Made by a program: the position numbers and the translations under genes. A stretch of DNA of 35,908 nucleotides from Candidatus Colwelliibacteriota bacterium (GTDB lineage Bacteria; Patescibacteriota; Minisyncoccia; UBA6257; Colwellbacteraceae), in the NCBI GenBank assembly GCA_027448785.1, contig DAIDMW010000006.1, forward strand, positions 1-35,908. The letters run 5' to 3'. The notes under the pieces were generated by a model. The model saw nothing but the letters and a program-made list of their open reading frames with translations. It was not told where the DNA came from and did not search any database. Shown in pieces: positions 1-6,801 of the stretch. Every line of letters starts with the position of its first letter. The first letter of the stretch is position 1.

Positions 1-77
1 GCGGCTCAGGATGTTTTCATCCTTCGACGCGGCTCAGGATGTTTTCATCCTTCGACGCGGCTCAGGATGTTTTCATC
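1..77. repeat. 28-bp tandem direct repeat, right end of an array
   Basis: Two complete 28-bp units (1-28 and 29-56) and a third identical for its first 21 bases (57-77) follow one another with no spacer. Each unit holds GGATG-TTTT-CATCC, a 5-bp stem with a T4 loop. The array is cut by the window edge, so the copy number is unknown. The lack of spacers argues against CRISPR. Confidence 0.9.
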
Positions 78-134
78 TACTATTTCTGTATATCCTCGCT
101 GCAAGCAGCGAGGTATTGTGGATGAAAACAAAGC
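67..134 (+). repeat. REP-like palindromic element, copy 1
   Basis: CCTCGCTG (94-101) pairs with CAGCGAGG (106-113) around a CAAG loop. An outer arm gttttcatc (69-77) can pair with gatgaaaac (121-129). The core and the following tattgt recur at 26339-26362 in the same orientation with compensating stem changes (CTCGCCG/CGGCGAG). This resembles a dispersed extragenic palindrome. No transposase gene lies beside it here. Confidence 0.7.
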
Positions 135-183
135 GCGAAATTTAAAAAGCGCTGTTTTGCGTTTTAAGTTCGGCCTTTTAGTG

Positions 184-189
184 TAGTAT
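184..189 (+). promoter_or_regulatory. -10-like TAGTAT of recG
   Basis: TAGTAT ends 7 nt before the recG ATG at 197, so transcription would begin at or next to the start codon. No Shine-Dalgarno motif and no well-spaced -35 are visible. Confidence 0.4.
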
Positions 190-196
190 AAAAGAA

Positions 197-2317
197 ATGT
201 CTAAGATCCCGTTAGATACGCCTCTCGGAGAATTACACGGCGTCGGGCCCCGCTTCGTCTCCAAGTTGAAGAAGCTCGGAGTAACAACCGTCCGCGATCT
301 CCTTTGGCACTTCCCGAGTCGCTACGAAGACTGGAGCAGTGTTGCTAAAATCGCCGAGTTGAAGCCAGGCGACCTAAAAACGGTGCGCGGGAGAGTGGAA
401 AAAATCGAGGTGAAAAAAGCGTGGCGCCGAAGGATGTTAATCGTCGAGGCCGACATAGCCGACGACTCAGGATCGATTAAAGCGATTTGGTTCAACCAGC
501 CGTACGTCAAAAACATACTGAAGCCTGAGACGGTTGCCAACTTCGCCGGAAAAACGGCTATCCGGAACGGCAAGCTTTATCTTTCCAACCCCACCTACGA
601 ACTGGCCGGGCCGCTTGAGGAAACGAAGCATACCGGCCGCCTTGTGCCGATCTATCCGGAAACCAAAGGCCTTACCTCGAAGGGCCTGCGCTTTTTGACC
701 CTGCCGATCCTCGAAAATGCCGAGCCAGCGGATGAATTTCTGCCGGAAAAAACATTAAAGGCCAACCGCTTGCCGGAAATAAACCGGGCCCTTAAATCCA
801 TTCACTTTCCAACAAAGCTTTCGGAGGCGGAAAACGCCCGGCGGCGCTTTGCTTTCGAGGATCTCTTTCTTCTGCAGCTCAACAACATCAATCTGCGTTC
901 TACGCTTTTAAAACAAACCGCTCCGCAAATCAAAGTGGCTAACGATCGAATAAAAAAATTAATCAGCGGCTTGCCGTTCGAGCTGACCTCCTCCCAGAGC
1001 AAAGCGCTAAAAGAAATACTGACAGACTTATCAGCGAAGCATCCCATGAACAGATTATTGCAAGGAGACGTCGGCTCCGGGAAAACCATAGTCGCCGGTT
1101 TGGCGGCGGTCGTCACCGCCGAAAACGGCCGCCAGGCGGCATTGATGGCGCCGACCGAGATTCTGGCTAGGCAGCATTACCGGACGCTTTTAAAATTCTT
1201 TGGCGACTCGGGAATCGGCATCGGCTTGCTAGTTTCTAAGGAGGCGCGCGCCAGCTACGGCGAGGGTTTGGAGTCTGGTTTTGCCAAAACGGATGCCTTA
1301 AAACAGCTGGCTTCGGGCGACATCAAGATCCTCGTCGGCACCCACGCCCTTATCCAATCTTCAGTCCGCTTCGCTAACCTCAGCCTTATCATCGTCGACG
1401 AGCAGCATCGATTCGGCGTCGCGCAGCGGGCCGCGCTGTCCGGAGGAGAGCAAAAGGTCGTCCCCCATTTCCTAAGCATGTCCGCCACTCCAATTCCCAG
1501 GACGCTGATGATGACTATCTTCGGCGACCTCGACGTCTCGCTGATTCCCGAGTTGCCCAAGGGAAGAAAAGAGATAATTACGAAAATCGTCGCGCCGGAA
1601 AACCGCAATAAAGCTTACGGCTTCATTAAGGGCCAAATACAGCGCGGACGGCAGGCTTTCGTCATTTGTCCGCGCATCGAACCGAGCGAAAGCGAATATC
1701 TCTTGACTGCCGAGGAAGAGAAAAAGCTAGAAATAAAATCGGTGAAGGAGGAGTTTGATAAGCTCTCCAAGCGCATCTTCCCCGAGTTGAAGGTCGGAAT
1801 GCTACACGGGAAAATGCCAGCGAAAGAAAAAGAAGAGATCATGAAAAAATTCTCTTCCGGAGAAATCGACCTATTGGTTTCCACCTCGGTGGTCGAGGTC
1901 GGCGTCGACGTTCCGAACGCAACAATCATGATGATAGAAGGAGCGGATAGATTTGGATTATCCCAACTTTACCAGTTTCGCGGGCGCGTGGGCCGCGGCG
2001 AACACCAATCCTTCTGCTTCCTATTCTCCGAAGCCGGATCGAGATCCGGATACTCGCGCTTAAACTCCCTTCTTACCGCCAAAAACGGCTTCGAGCTGGC
2101 GGAAGAAGACCTTAAAATTCGCGGTCCTGGAGAATTTTTAGGACACGAACAAGCGGGAATGCCTGATATCGCTATGCGCTCCTTAAATAACCTCGAGTTG
2201 GTCAAGGCGACGCGTGAAGCGGCCGAAGATGTTTTACGTTCCAGTCCAGGACTCAAGGAATACCCGCGATTGCGCGCTAAACTCAAAGACTTCTCCAACG
2301 ATATTCATTTGGAATAA
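197..2317 (+). CDS. recG: ATP-dependent DNA helicase RecG
   Basis: RecG remodels stalled replication forks and branch-migrates Holliday junctions. The 706-aa product starts with an N-terminal wedge/OB region (about residues 1-180, with the HhH-like segment LGVTTVRDLLWHFPSRYEDW near 28-46). The superfamily 2 helicase core follows: Walker A GDVGSGKT at 290-297, DEQH at 401-404, SATPIPRT near 429-436 and the motif VI-type QFRGRVGRGEH. Length matches the family. The start is the first ATG after a -10-like hexamer and has no Shine-Dalgarno site. It is the only clear housekeeping protein gene on the plus strand, and it is preceded by repeats rather than by another gene. Confidence 0.97.
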   Translation: MSKIPLDTPLGELHGVGPRFVSKLKKLGVTTVRDLLWHFPSRYEDWSSVAKIAELKPGDLKTVRGRVEKIEVKKAWRRRMLIVEADIADDSGSIKAIWFNQPYVKNILKPETVANFAGKTAIRNGKLYLSNPTYELAGPLEETKHTGRLVPIYPETKGLTSKGLRFLTLPILENAEPADEFLPEKTLKANRLPEINRALKSIHFPTKLSEAENARRRFAFEDLFLLQLNNINLRSTLLKQTAPQIKVANDRIKKLISGLPFELTSSQSKALKEILTDLSAKHPMNRLLQGDVGSGKTIVAGLAAVVTAENGRQAALMAPTEILARQHYRTLLKFFGDSGIGIGLLVSKEARASYGEGLESGFAKTDALKQLASGDIKILVGTHALIQSSVRFANLSLIIVDEQHRFGVAQRAALSGGEQKVVPHFLSMSATPIPRTLMMTIFGDLDVSLIPELPKGRKEIITKIVAPENRNKAYGFIKGQIQRGRQAFVICPRIEPSESEYLLTAEEEKKLEIKSVKEEFDKLSKRIFPELKVGMLHGKMPAKEKEEIMKKFSSGEIDLLVSTSVVEVGVDVPNATIMMIEGADRFGLSQLYQFRGRVGRGEHQSFCFLFSEAGSRSGYSRLNSLLTAKNGFELAEEDLKIRGPGEFLGHEQAGMPDIAMRSLNNLELVKATREAAEDVLRSSPGLKEYPRLRAKLKDFSNDIHLE

Positions 2318-2330
2318 TTAACCATCAGGG

Positions 2331-2359
2331 TTGACAGACTATTGACATATATGTAAAAT
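2331..2359 (+). promoter_or_regulatory. Consensus sigma-70-type promoter
   Basis: TTGACA (2331-2336), a 17-bp spacer and TAAAAT (2354-2359) form a near-perfect promoter just past the recG stop. The predicted start near 2366 gives a leader of about 105 nt for the gene at 2471. Confidence 0.75.
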
Positions 2360-2377
2360 CGTTTCGTTGTTCCTTAT

Positions 2378-2394
2378 CGCCTTAAGTTAAGGCG
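2378..2394 (+). promoter_or_regulatory. Leader hairpin upstream of orphan gene
   Basis: CGCCTTA (2378-2384) pairs with TAAGGCG (2388-2394) with a 3-nt loop. It lies about 12 nt into the predicted transcript. The following gttattt is too weak for a clear terminator, so a 5' stabilising or regulatory hairpin is more likely. Confidence 0.5.
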
Positions 2395-2470
2395 GTTATT
2401 TCAAGGGCCAGTCCGGCTAGCTCTTCAAATACCCGTCTTCTCTCACTAAGCTAGAAAGAGGAGGATACGT

Positions 2471-3124
2471 ATGATGACTGAGTCTCGTTTAGAATCGGCT
2501 CGGAAGGAGTTGTCGATGATTCGCTTAACAATGGCAGGGCGCTTTTGCGGTACGCGTGAATGGGTAAAGCTCGGGCGGCCTATCACCAAAGGAGAGTTGA
2601 ACCTGTTGCCAGAAATTCCATGGGGAGACGAGATTCTCACCTCACCCTGCCTGTTCTTCCCTGAGAAAGCGGTCAGTCAGACCCACCTGCTTTTCTTAAG
2701 CGTTCCCGAGTCTATCCGCTCGCTAACTGGATATCTCCCGAGGCAGTTCACGCGTTCGGACATCGAGGCTTGGCATATGAAGGAGGAAGAGAAGTTCTCC
2801 GCTATAAATTCTTCCTTCTCTTGGCACCTGGTGCCAATTGCGCCTATTTTGTCCTTCGCGGGCAGAAGTTATGAGGAGCAGCTCGCGCTTCTGCCGGAAG
2901 GGTACCGGGTGATGAGCGCTGTCGACGCCACGATCGAACACCTTCTCTACCGCACCTCCTTCGGTAAGCCTCTTTTGGAGTCTGGTCATTGGAGAAACTG
3001 CCGAGACGTCACCAGTGACGGCAAGGTGGTTAAGGTCTGCGAAACCGAGAAAGGCGTTTCATACGGCAGATATCCGGAATATCCGCGACCGACAACCACG
3101 CTAGCGATCGAGAGAATGCCGTAA
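2471..3124 (+). CDS. Orphan protein, 217 aa, unknown function
   Basis: I do not recognise this protein. It has no signal peptide, membrane segment or catalytic motif that I can see. It contains several Trp residues and a C-terminal stretch (about 165-217) with the order SFGKPLLES, TSDGKVVKV, GVSYGRY, LAIERM. That order loosely resembles the tail of an abundant group of CPR orphan proteins; this is low-confidence recall. The real evidence for expression is upstream: a TTGACA/TAAAAT promoter, a leader hairpin and an exact AGGAGG (2459-2464) six nt before ATG. A second ATG directly follows the first and could also be the start. An intrinsic terminator lies about 60 nt past the stop. Confidence 0.75.
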   Translation: MMTESRLESARKELSMIRLTMAGRFCGTREWVKLGRPITKGELNLLPEIPWGDEILTSPCLFFPEKAVSQTHLLFLSVPESIRSLTGYLPRQFTRSDIEAWHMKEEEKFSAINSSFSWHLVPIAPILSFAGRSYEEQLALLPEGYRVMSAVDATIEHLLYRTSFGKPLLESGHWRNCRDVTSDGKVVKVCETEKGVSYGRYPEYPRPTTTLAIERMP

Positions 3125-3141
3125 ATTGCACCACAAACCCG

Positions 3142-3172
3142 ATCCCCGACGGACAGCCGCCGGGGATTTCTT
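3142..3172 (+). terminator. Hairpin after orphan gene
   Basis: ATCCCCG (3142-3148) pairs with CGGGGAT (3161-3167), followed by TTCTTT. It lies 17 nt past the stop codon at 3122-3124. Confidence 0.6.
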
Positions 3173-3183
3173 TATAAAAAGAG

Positions 3184-3220
3184 GCCCCGCCTTTCCGAAG
3201 AAAGACGGGGCGATGTTTTT
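3184..3220. terminator. Bidirectional intrinsic terminator
   Basis: GCCCCG (3184-3189) pairs with CGGGGC (3206-3211), and the inner stem CTTTC/GAAAG closes a CGAA loop, which reads as TTCG on the minus strand. The plus strand ends in a run of T (3216-3220). The minus strand reads hairpin then CTCTTTTT. It separates the plus-strand orphan gene from the minus-strand gene whose stop is at 3220-3222. Confidence 0.85.
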
Positions 3221-3459
3221 TACTTTGGCTTTTCTTCCAGCGGGGAGAGAATTCCCCAAACAATCAAGGCGACGCCGCCGACGGTGAAGGCAATCGGAAT
3301 TGCCATCGGGGCCGAGAGCTCAAGGCCCATAGCCAACGCGAAGTTGGTTAACCCCTTGAACAAAACACCAACGCCCACTCCAACCGAGCCGAGCGCCACC
3401 TTAGTGATCGGAGATCTCCGCAGGAGGCCTATTATATTTTGCAGGTACAGGATGACCAA
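3220..3459 (-). CDS. Small membrane protein, unknown function
   Basis: The frame encodes up to 79 residues with two predicted membrane segments (about 21-43 and 51-72) and a short charged tail, EEKPK. It has no recognised domain. The start is uncertain. The longest frame opens with TTG at 3459, but a TTGACA/TATTTA promoter abuts that codon, so the transcript would begin inside it. A TATAAT at 3431-3436 lies further in. GTG at 3397-3399 would give a 59-aa protein that keeps both membrane segments. It ends against the bidirectional terminator. It lies downstream of the HAMP-receptor gene but has its own promoter. Confidence 0.5.
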   Translation of the reverse strand: MVILYLQNIIGLLRRSPITKVALGSVGVGVGVLFKGLTNFALAMGLELSAPMAIPIAFTVGGVALIVWGILSPLEEKPK

Positions 3460-3488
3460 TAAATATGCCTTAAACAGCGAATTGTCAA
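3460..3488 (-). promoter_or_regulatory. Promoter of small membrane protein gene
   Basis: On the minus strand TTGACA (3483-3488), a 17-bp spacer and TATTTA (3460-3465). It lies in the short gap after the receptor gene stop at 3499. Confidence 0.6.
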
Positions 3489-3498
3489 GCCACGCGCG

Positions 3499-4566
3499 TT
3501 AGCTATGCTTGCTCAGACTTTCTGCCGCCCGATTAAAAGCGTAAGCGGCCTCTTCGATCTCGTCTCCGGTTTTGATGTTTATCCGGTAGTTTTTGTCGTC
3601 CGACTGCAGGACCTCCAATCCCCTCTTTAATTCGGACAACGACTCAGTCAAATCGGCGGAGAAAGTCAGGCTGGAAACATAAACGATCAGGATGACTTCC
3701 AGAGAAGTTATCGCGAGGCCCAAATAAAAGATTCCGGGCGGTAGATGACCTTCGATGAAATTCCATACCAGTGGCGCATACAAGACAACCCCCAAGATGA
3801 TTGAGCTAAATCCCAAAAACATTATTTTTGTCTTAAGCGGAAGGATTGCTTTGGGCTCGAGAATATCTCCGAAACTGGCGAGCACTCCGTTCACTTTCTG
3901 CAAAACCCAGTGACCGAAACTATAAAGAGTCAGAAAGGCTATCGGCGACATTGCTAAAGCCACCAATAGGTCCTTTATCGCCTGGTCGCGGTTTGCTCCG
4001 GCAAAAACAACAAGCATCGCGTCTCCCAACAGGTAACCGCCGAAACTGATAAAAAATCCTAGCAAGCTTATCCTCAAAGGATAGTACGAAATAGAATTGG
4101 ATACGCTTCTAATCCGATCTTTGGTAATGGTAGAAACATTGGAAGAATAATCTTTTAAGAAGAGGTCGAACTCCCGGAACCAGCGGAGAGCGATAAATAT
4201 GAATACTCCGCCGAGCACGGCCACTTCCAAAAAATATTCCAGCGCGGCGAAGCTTATCTGGCGGCTAGTCAGGTGGAGCGCGAAAGCCGACTGGAGCGGC
4301 CCGATAATCCAAAAGATGACCACGGTTGTGGATATAAATGAAGAGATTAGCGTCCTCTTTATTTCCGACTGGGGATTTTTGGGCCACAGCAACAAAATCA
4401 AGACGGCTGACAAGGAAACCAAAAACACCAGCCACCAGGCGAAAGTGTTCCAACTATAATGATCTCCGACTAGGAAATCTGAGATTGAAACTTTCATCGA
4501 AAGAATCCAGACGGCGGCGAGCAAGAAAAGGACTATTGCGCTTATCCAACGCCTAATTTGGTCCAT
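3499..4566 (-). CDS. Multi-pass membrane receptor ending in a HAMP-like segment
   Basis: The 355-residue protein has about eight hydrophobic helices (near 8-24, 43-60, 72-95, 112-128, 163-190, 200-218, 245-265, 277-300). A C-terminal tail of about 55 residues resembles a HAMP linker: an amphipathic helix with LTESLSELKRGLEVL, then an acidic connector, then GDEIEEAAYAFNRAAESL. HAMP domains normally pass a signal from membrane to an output domain, but here the protein stops right after it. The next gene upstream on the same strand, past tRNA-Ser, is a soluble GGDEF protein, so the two may work as a split receptor (inference). A CATAAT box ends 7 nt before the ATG and there is no Shine-Dalgarno site. 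Confidence 0.75.
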   Translation of the reverse strand: MDQIRRWISAIVLFLLAAVWILSMKVSISDFLVGDHYSWNTFAWWLVFLVSLSAVLILLLWPKNPQSEIKRTLISSFISTTVVIFWIIGPLQSAFALHLTSRQISFAALEYFLEVAVLGGVFIFIALRWFREFDLFLKDYSSNVSTITKDRIRSVSNSISYYPLRISLLGFFISFGGYLLGDAMLVVFAGANRDQAIKDLLVALAMSPIAFLTLYSFGHWVLQKVNGVLASFGDILEPKAILPLKTKIMFLGFSSIILGVVLYAPLVWNFIEGHLPPGIFYLGLAITSLEVILIVYVSSLTFSADLTESLSELKRGLEVLQSDDKNYRINIKTGDEIEEAAYAFNRAAESLSKHS

Positions 4567-4573
4567 TGTTTTA

Positions 4574-4579
4574 ATTATG
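4574..4579 (-). promoter_or_regulatory. -10-like CATAAT of receptor gene
   Basis: CATAAT on the minus strand, 7 nt before the ATG at 4566. It is consistent with a leaderless transcript. Confidence 0.4.
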
Positions 4580-4615
4580 AACTACAACAATAAAACTGCA
4601 ACGGTGAATAACTCT

Positions 4616-4653
4616 AAAAAAACTTGGCCGACCGAAGCGCCCCGGTCGAAAAG
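4616..4653 (-). terminator. Terminator of tRNA-Ser
   Basis: On the minus strand CGACCG pairs with CGGTCG around an 8-nt loop. The stem is extended by CTT/AAG across a small internal loop and is followed by seven T (4616-4622). It lies about 20 nt past the tRNA 3' end. Confidence 0.6.
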
Positions 4654-4670
4654 CTTTAGTGAAGCGAAAG

Positions 4671-4755
4671 CGGAGAGGGAGGGATTCGAACCCTCGATAC
4701 CTTGCGGTATACGCGCTTTCCAAGCGCGCGCACTAGGCCTCTATGCGACCTCTCC
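4671..4755 (-). tRNA. tRNA-Ser (anticodon GGA)
   Basis: An 85-nt gene with a 7-bp acceptor stem GGAGAGG/CCTCTCC, anticodon loop TTGGAAA (anticodon at 4719-4721), the long variable arm expected for serine, and T arm GAGGG-TTCGAAT-CCCTC. The discriminator is G. The genomic sequence after it is CTT, so CCA is not encoded. It reads UCC and UCU codons. Confidence 0.95.
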
Positions 4756-4769
4756 AAGCAAATAAAAGA

Positions 4770-5354
4770 CTAAGGGATATCGCTGAATTTTACAACTCGG
4801 TTTTTCCCGCCTTTTTTGGCGGCATACATCGCCTTGTCCGCTCGATCTATCAGTTTGGCGAGGTCGTCTTTTAGGCGAAATTCAGCGACGCCGAAGCTGG
4901 CCGACAAGGGTATTTTCTTCTTCTTAAAAGCGAGCTTTTTGTCCGCAATGGTTCGGCGTAGATTTTCTGCCACCAGCGCTCCGTCTTTCTCGCCTGCACC
5001 TAAGAGCGCTATAACGAACTCTTCTCCTCCCCACCGGCCGACGAAATCGCTCTGCCGAACGCCGTCGATCAGAGTTTGGGCCGCGTCCTTTAAGGCCGCG
5101 TCCCCGGCGTCGTGGCCATAAGCGTCGTTCAGTTTTTTAAAATCATCGACGTCCAGCATCAACAGGCACAAAGCGGTCAGGCTAAACTTGGCCTTAGACC
5201 GGCCGTGCGCACGTCCTCGCTCGACAGCAGCCAGGATTTTCTGTACTTCTTCGGTAAAGCCGCGGCGGTTATAAACGCCGGTCAACGGATCTTTGTAAAC
5301 CAGGAGGCGCAGCTTCGCCACCTCCCTTTTTAATGCGGATAATTCGCTAGCCAC
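4770..5354 (-). CDS. Soluble diguanylate cyclase (GGDEF domain)
   Basis: The enzyme is predicted to make cyclic di-GMP from two GTP. The 194-aa protein is nearly all GGDEF domain: DPLTGVYNRRG at 22-32, the metal-binding MLDVDDFK at 66-73, signature GGEEF at 109-113 and an RxxD inhibitory site (RQSD, 100-103) exactly five residues before the signature. These are intact catalytic and feedback-control residues. About 20 N-terminal residues could form a short coiled coil, and there is no sensor domain. The start is GTG at 5354 with no Shine-Dalgarno site. It lies just upstream of tRNA-Ser and of the HAMP-ending receptor. Confidence 0.93.
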   Translation of the reverse strand: MASELSALKREVAKLRLLVYKDPLTGVYNRRGFTEEVQKILAAVERGRAHGRSKAKFSLTALCLLMLDVDDFKKLNDAYGHDAGDAALKDAAQTLIDGVRQSDFVGRWGGEEFVIALLGAGEKDGALVAENLRRTIADKKLAFKKKKIPLSASFGVAEFRLKDDLAKLIDRADKAMYAAKKGGKNRVVKFSDIP

Positions 5355-5367
5355 TTATTCAAATGTT

Positions 5368-5646
5368 TTACGAACGAGCGATCTTTTTTAAATCCTCCTT
5401 CGTATGCGCTAAATCCATCAACGCAGACAATCCTTCCTCTTTAAATTTCATCAGAGCCTCAGCGTCTTCGCTATTGTCTTGCACCGCCTCGGAGAAAAAA
5501 CCAAAGATCAAAGAATCTCTTACGTCTTCCGGAAACTCTTTAATATGTTCGATTACAAAATCGCGCACGCGCTTTTCATCGCCTGTCTTCACCAAATCCA
5601 ATAGCTTATTCTTGATCTCGCTCGGTATAGAAGAGTATTTATCCAT
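5368..5646 (-). CDS. Small helical protein, unknown function
   Basis: A 92-residue, largely helical, acidic protein without cysteine, signal peptide or membrane segment. I recognise no domain. The order of helices and the repeated pattern of charged residues suggest an alpha-solenoid-like or adaptor fold, which is a guess from composition only. It is separated by 12 bp from the upstream 378-aa gene and by 13 bp from the downstream GGDEF gene, so it probably belongs to the transcript carrying the TraG-like ATPase. Confidence 0.7.
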   Translation of the reverse strand: MDKYSSIPSEIKNKLLDLVKTGDEKRVRDFVIEHIKEFPEDVRDSLIFGFFSEAVQDNSEDAEALMKFKEEGLSALMDLAHTKEDLKKIARS

Positions 5647-5658
5647 GTTTAGTATTTA

Positions 5659-6795
5659 TTATTTAACAACCTCTTTTATTAGGCTATCCAATAAGATATT
5701 GAAAATTTCTCCCCAAAATCCAATCTTTTGCTTTTTTCCCATATACTCTTCAAGGAACTTGGATTCCACTTGGTCTGCCGGAATACGCTCCTCTTCCGGC
5801 TTCTCATCGTTAGCTTCTACGAATTCCTTATAGCTCTTTTCTATTTCCTTTTTAGTTTTGTCAGTATTGCTGGAAAAATCAACTACTTCCTGGAAAGGAG
5901 TATCGTTTCTTTCTGTCTCGGGTTCCTCTTCGGACCTCAAGGCCTTAGTTAAATGTCCCCGAATCTCTTTATTGCCCTTGATGGCTGAGTTAAGTAGCTG
6001 TCCGGTTGACCTAAAATTGTCATCCAATCTTTTAGTTAACGACTCCAACTCCGCGGGAGAAATTACTACTCCCTGCTTCTCTATTTCTTTAATTTGCGCG
6101 ACAATACTTTCCCGGCTATTCTTCGAGCGAAGCCTCCGGAAAAATCCAATCTCTCCTCGTACAGCTGCGGCGATCTGTTCAGCCGAAGGATTTTCCGGGA
6201 GATTCGCCAATATCTTACTCATACTATCCTCGCTGATCCCGTATCGCGAAGTAAACTCCCCTATCTTGCCATCGATCTCCTTCATTCTGGATCGTGTTGC
6301 CTCTAGCTTATTTAAGCTTGCCGCCAGTCGTTCAAAAGAACTATCGCCCGAGACGGCCATTAATGAAAGCTGTCTCTCCACCGCATCGCGCAAAGCCTCT
6401 ACTCCCACCCCTTCAGCCAGTCGCTGTAAATATTCGTTGCTATTAACAATAACTTGGAGCTCTTGACCTCCAAGCATCTCCTTAAAATGGGAAGCGGCTT
6501 CCATTCTCTCAAAGAATCCATTTCGAGCGTCGCTCAAAACAAGCAGCTCTTCGGAACTAAGCGTCTCTCCGGACGCTAACTTCCTCGCTAATTCAACTCC
6601 GTTCCCGACATGCGCGCCCACGTACGATCCGAACAGCGATGATTCTTCCTTATTTTTTAGAATTTCGACTACTGTCGGCAGTTTCTCTTTTTTCTCCTCA
6701 CGCGCGGTTTCCCGGGTTTTATTACCTTCTGTTTTATCGCCCTCTGCTTCTTTTTTTTCTTCTTTTGCGCGCTTATACGATTCGAATATCGGCAT
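5659..6795 (-). CDS. Coiled-coil-rich protein beside TraG-like ATPase
   Basis: An unrecognised 378-aa protein. Residues 1-40 are highly charged (Lys/Glu-rich). The middle (about 45-275) is helical, with a likely coiled coil near 155-185. A second acidic, disordered stretch (about 285-345) leads to an amphipathic or weakly hydrophobic end (WGEIFNILLDSLIKEVVK) that could touch the membrane. The gene starts 6 bp after the stop of the TraG-like gene, which implies co-transcription. Its base composition is more AT-rich than the flanking housekeeping genes. A role as structural or adaptor partner of the ATPase is inference from position only. Confidence 0.75.
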   Translation of the reverse strand: MPIFESYKRAKEEKKEAEGDKTEGNKTRETAREEKKEKLPTVVEILKNKEESSLFGSYVGAHVGNGVELARKLASGETLSSEELLVLSDARNGFFERMEAASHFKEMLGGQELQVIVNSNEYLQRLAEGVGVEALRDAVERQLSLMAVSGDSSFERLAASLNKLEATRSRMKEIDGKIGEFTSRYGISEDSMSKILANLPENPSAEQIAAAVRGEIGFFRRLRSKNSRESIVAQIKEIEKQGVVISPAELESLTKRLDDNFRSTGQLLNSAIKGNKEIRGHLTKALRSEEEPETERNDTPFQEVVDFSSNTDKTKKEIEKSYKEFVEANDEKPEEERIPADQVESKFLEEYMGKKQKIGFWGEIFNILLDSLIKEVVK

Positions 6796-6801
6796 GTTTG
6801 T

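Noticed and set aside
1-77. Possible CRISPR array
   Set aside because: The 28-bp units are contiguous and have no unique spacers, and no cas genes are present.
4577-4765. 62-codon plus-strand frame
   Set aside because: Most of it is the complement of tRNA-Ser and its terminator.
5858-6466. 202-codon plus-strand frame opposite the coiled-coil gene
   Set aside because: Ser/Leu-rich antisense shadow of Glu/Lys codons, without a ribosome site or promoter.
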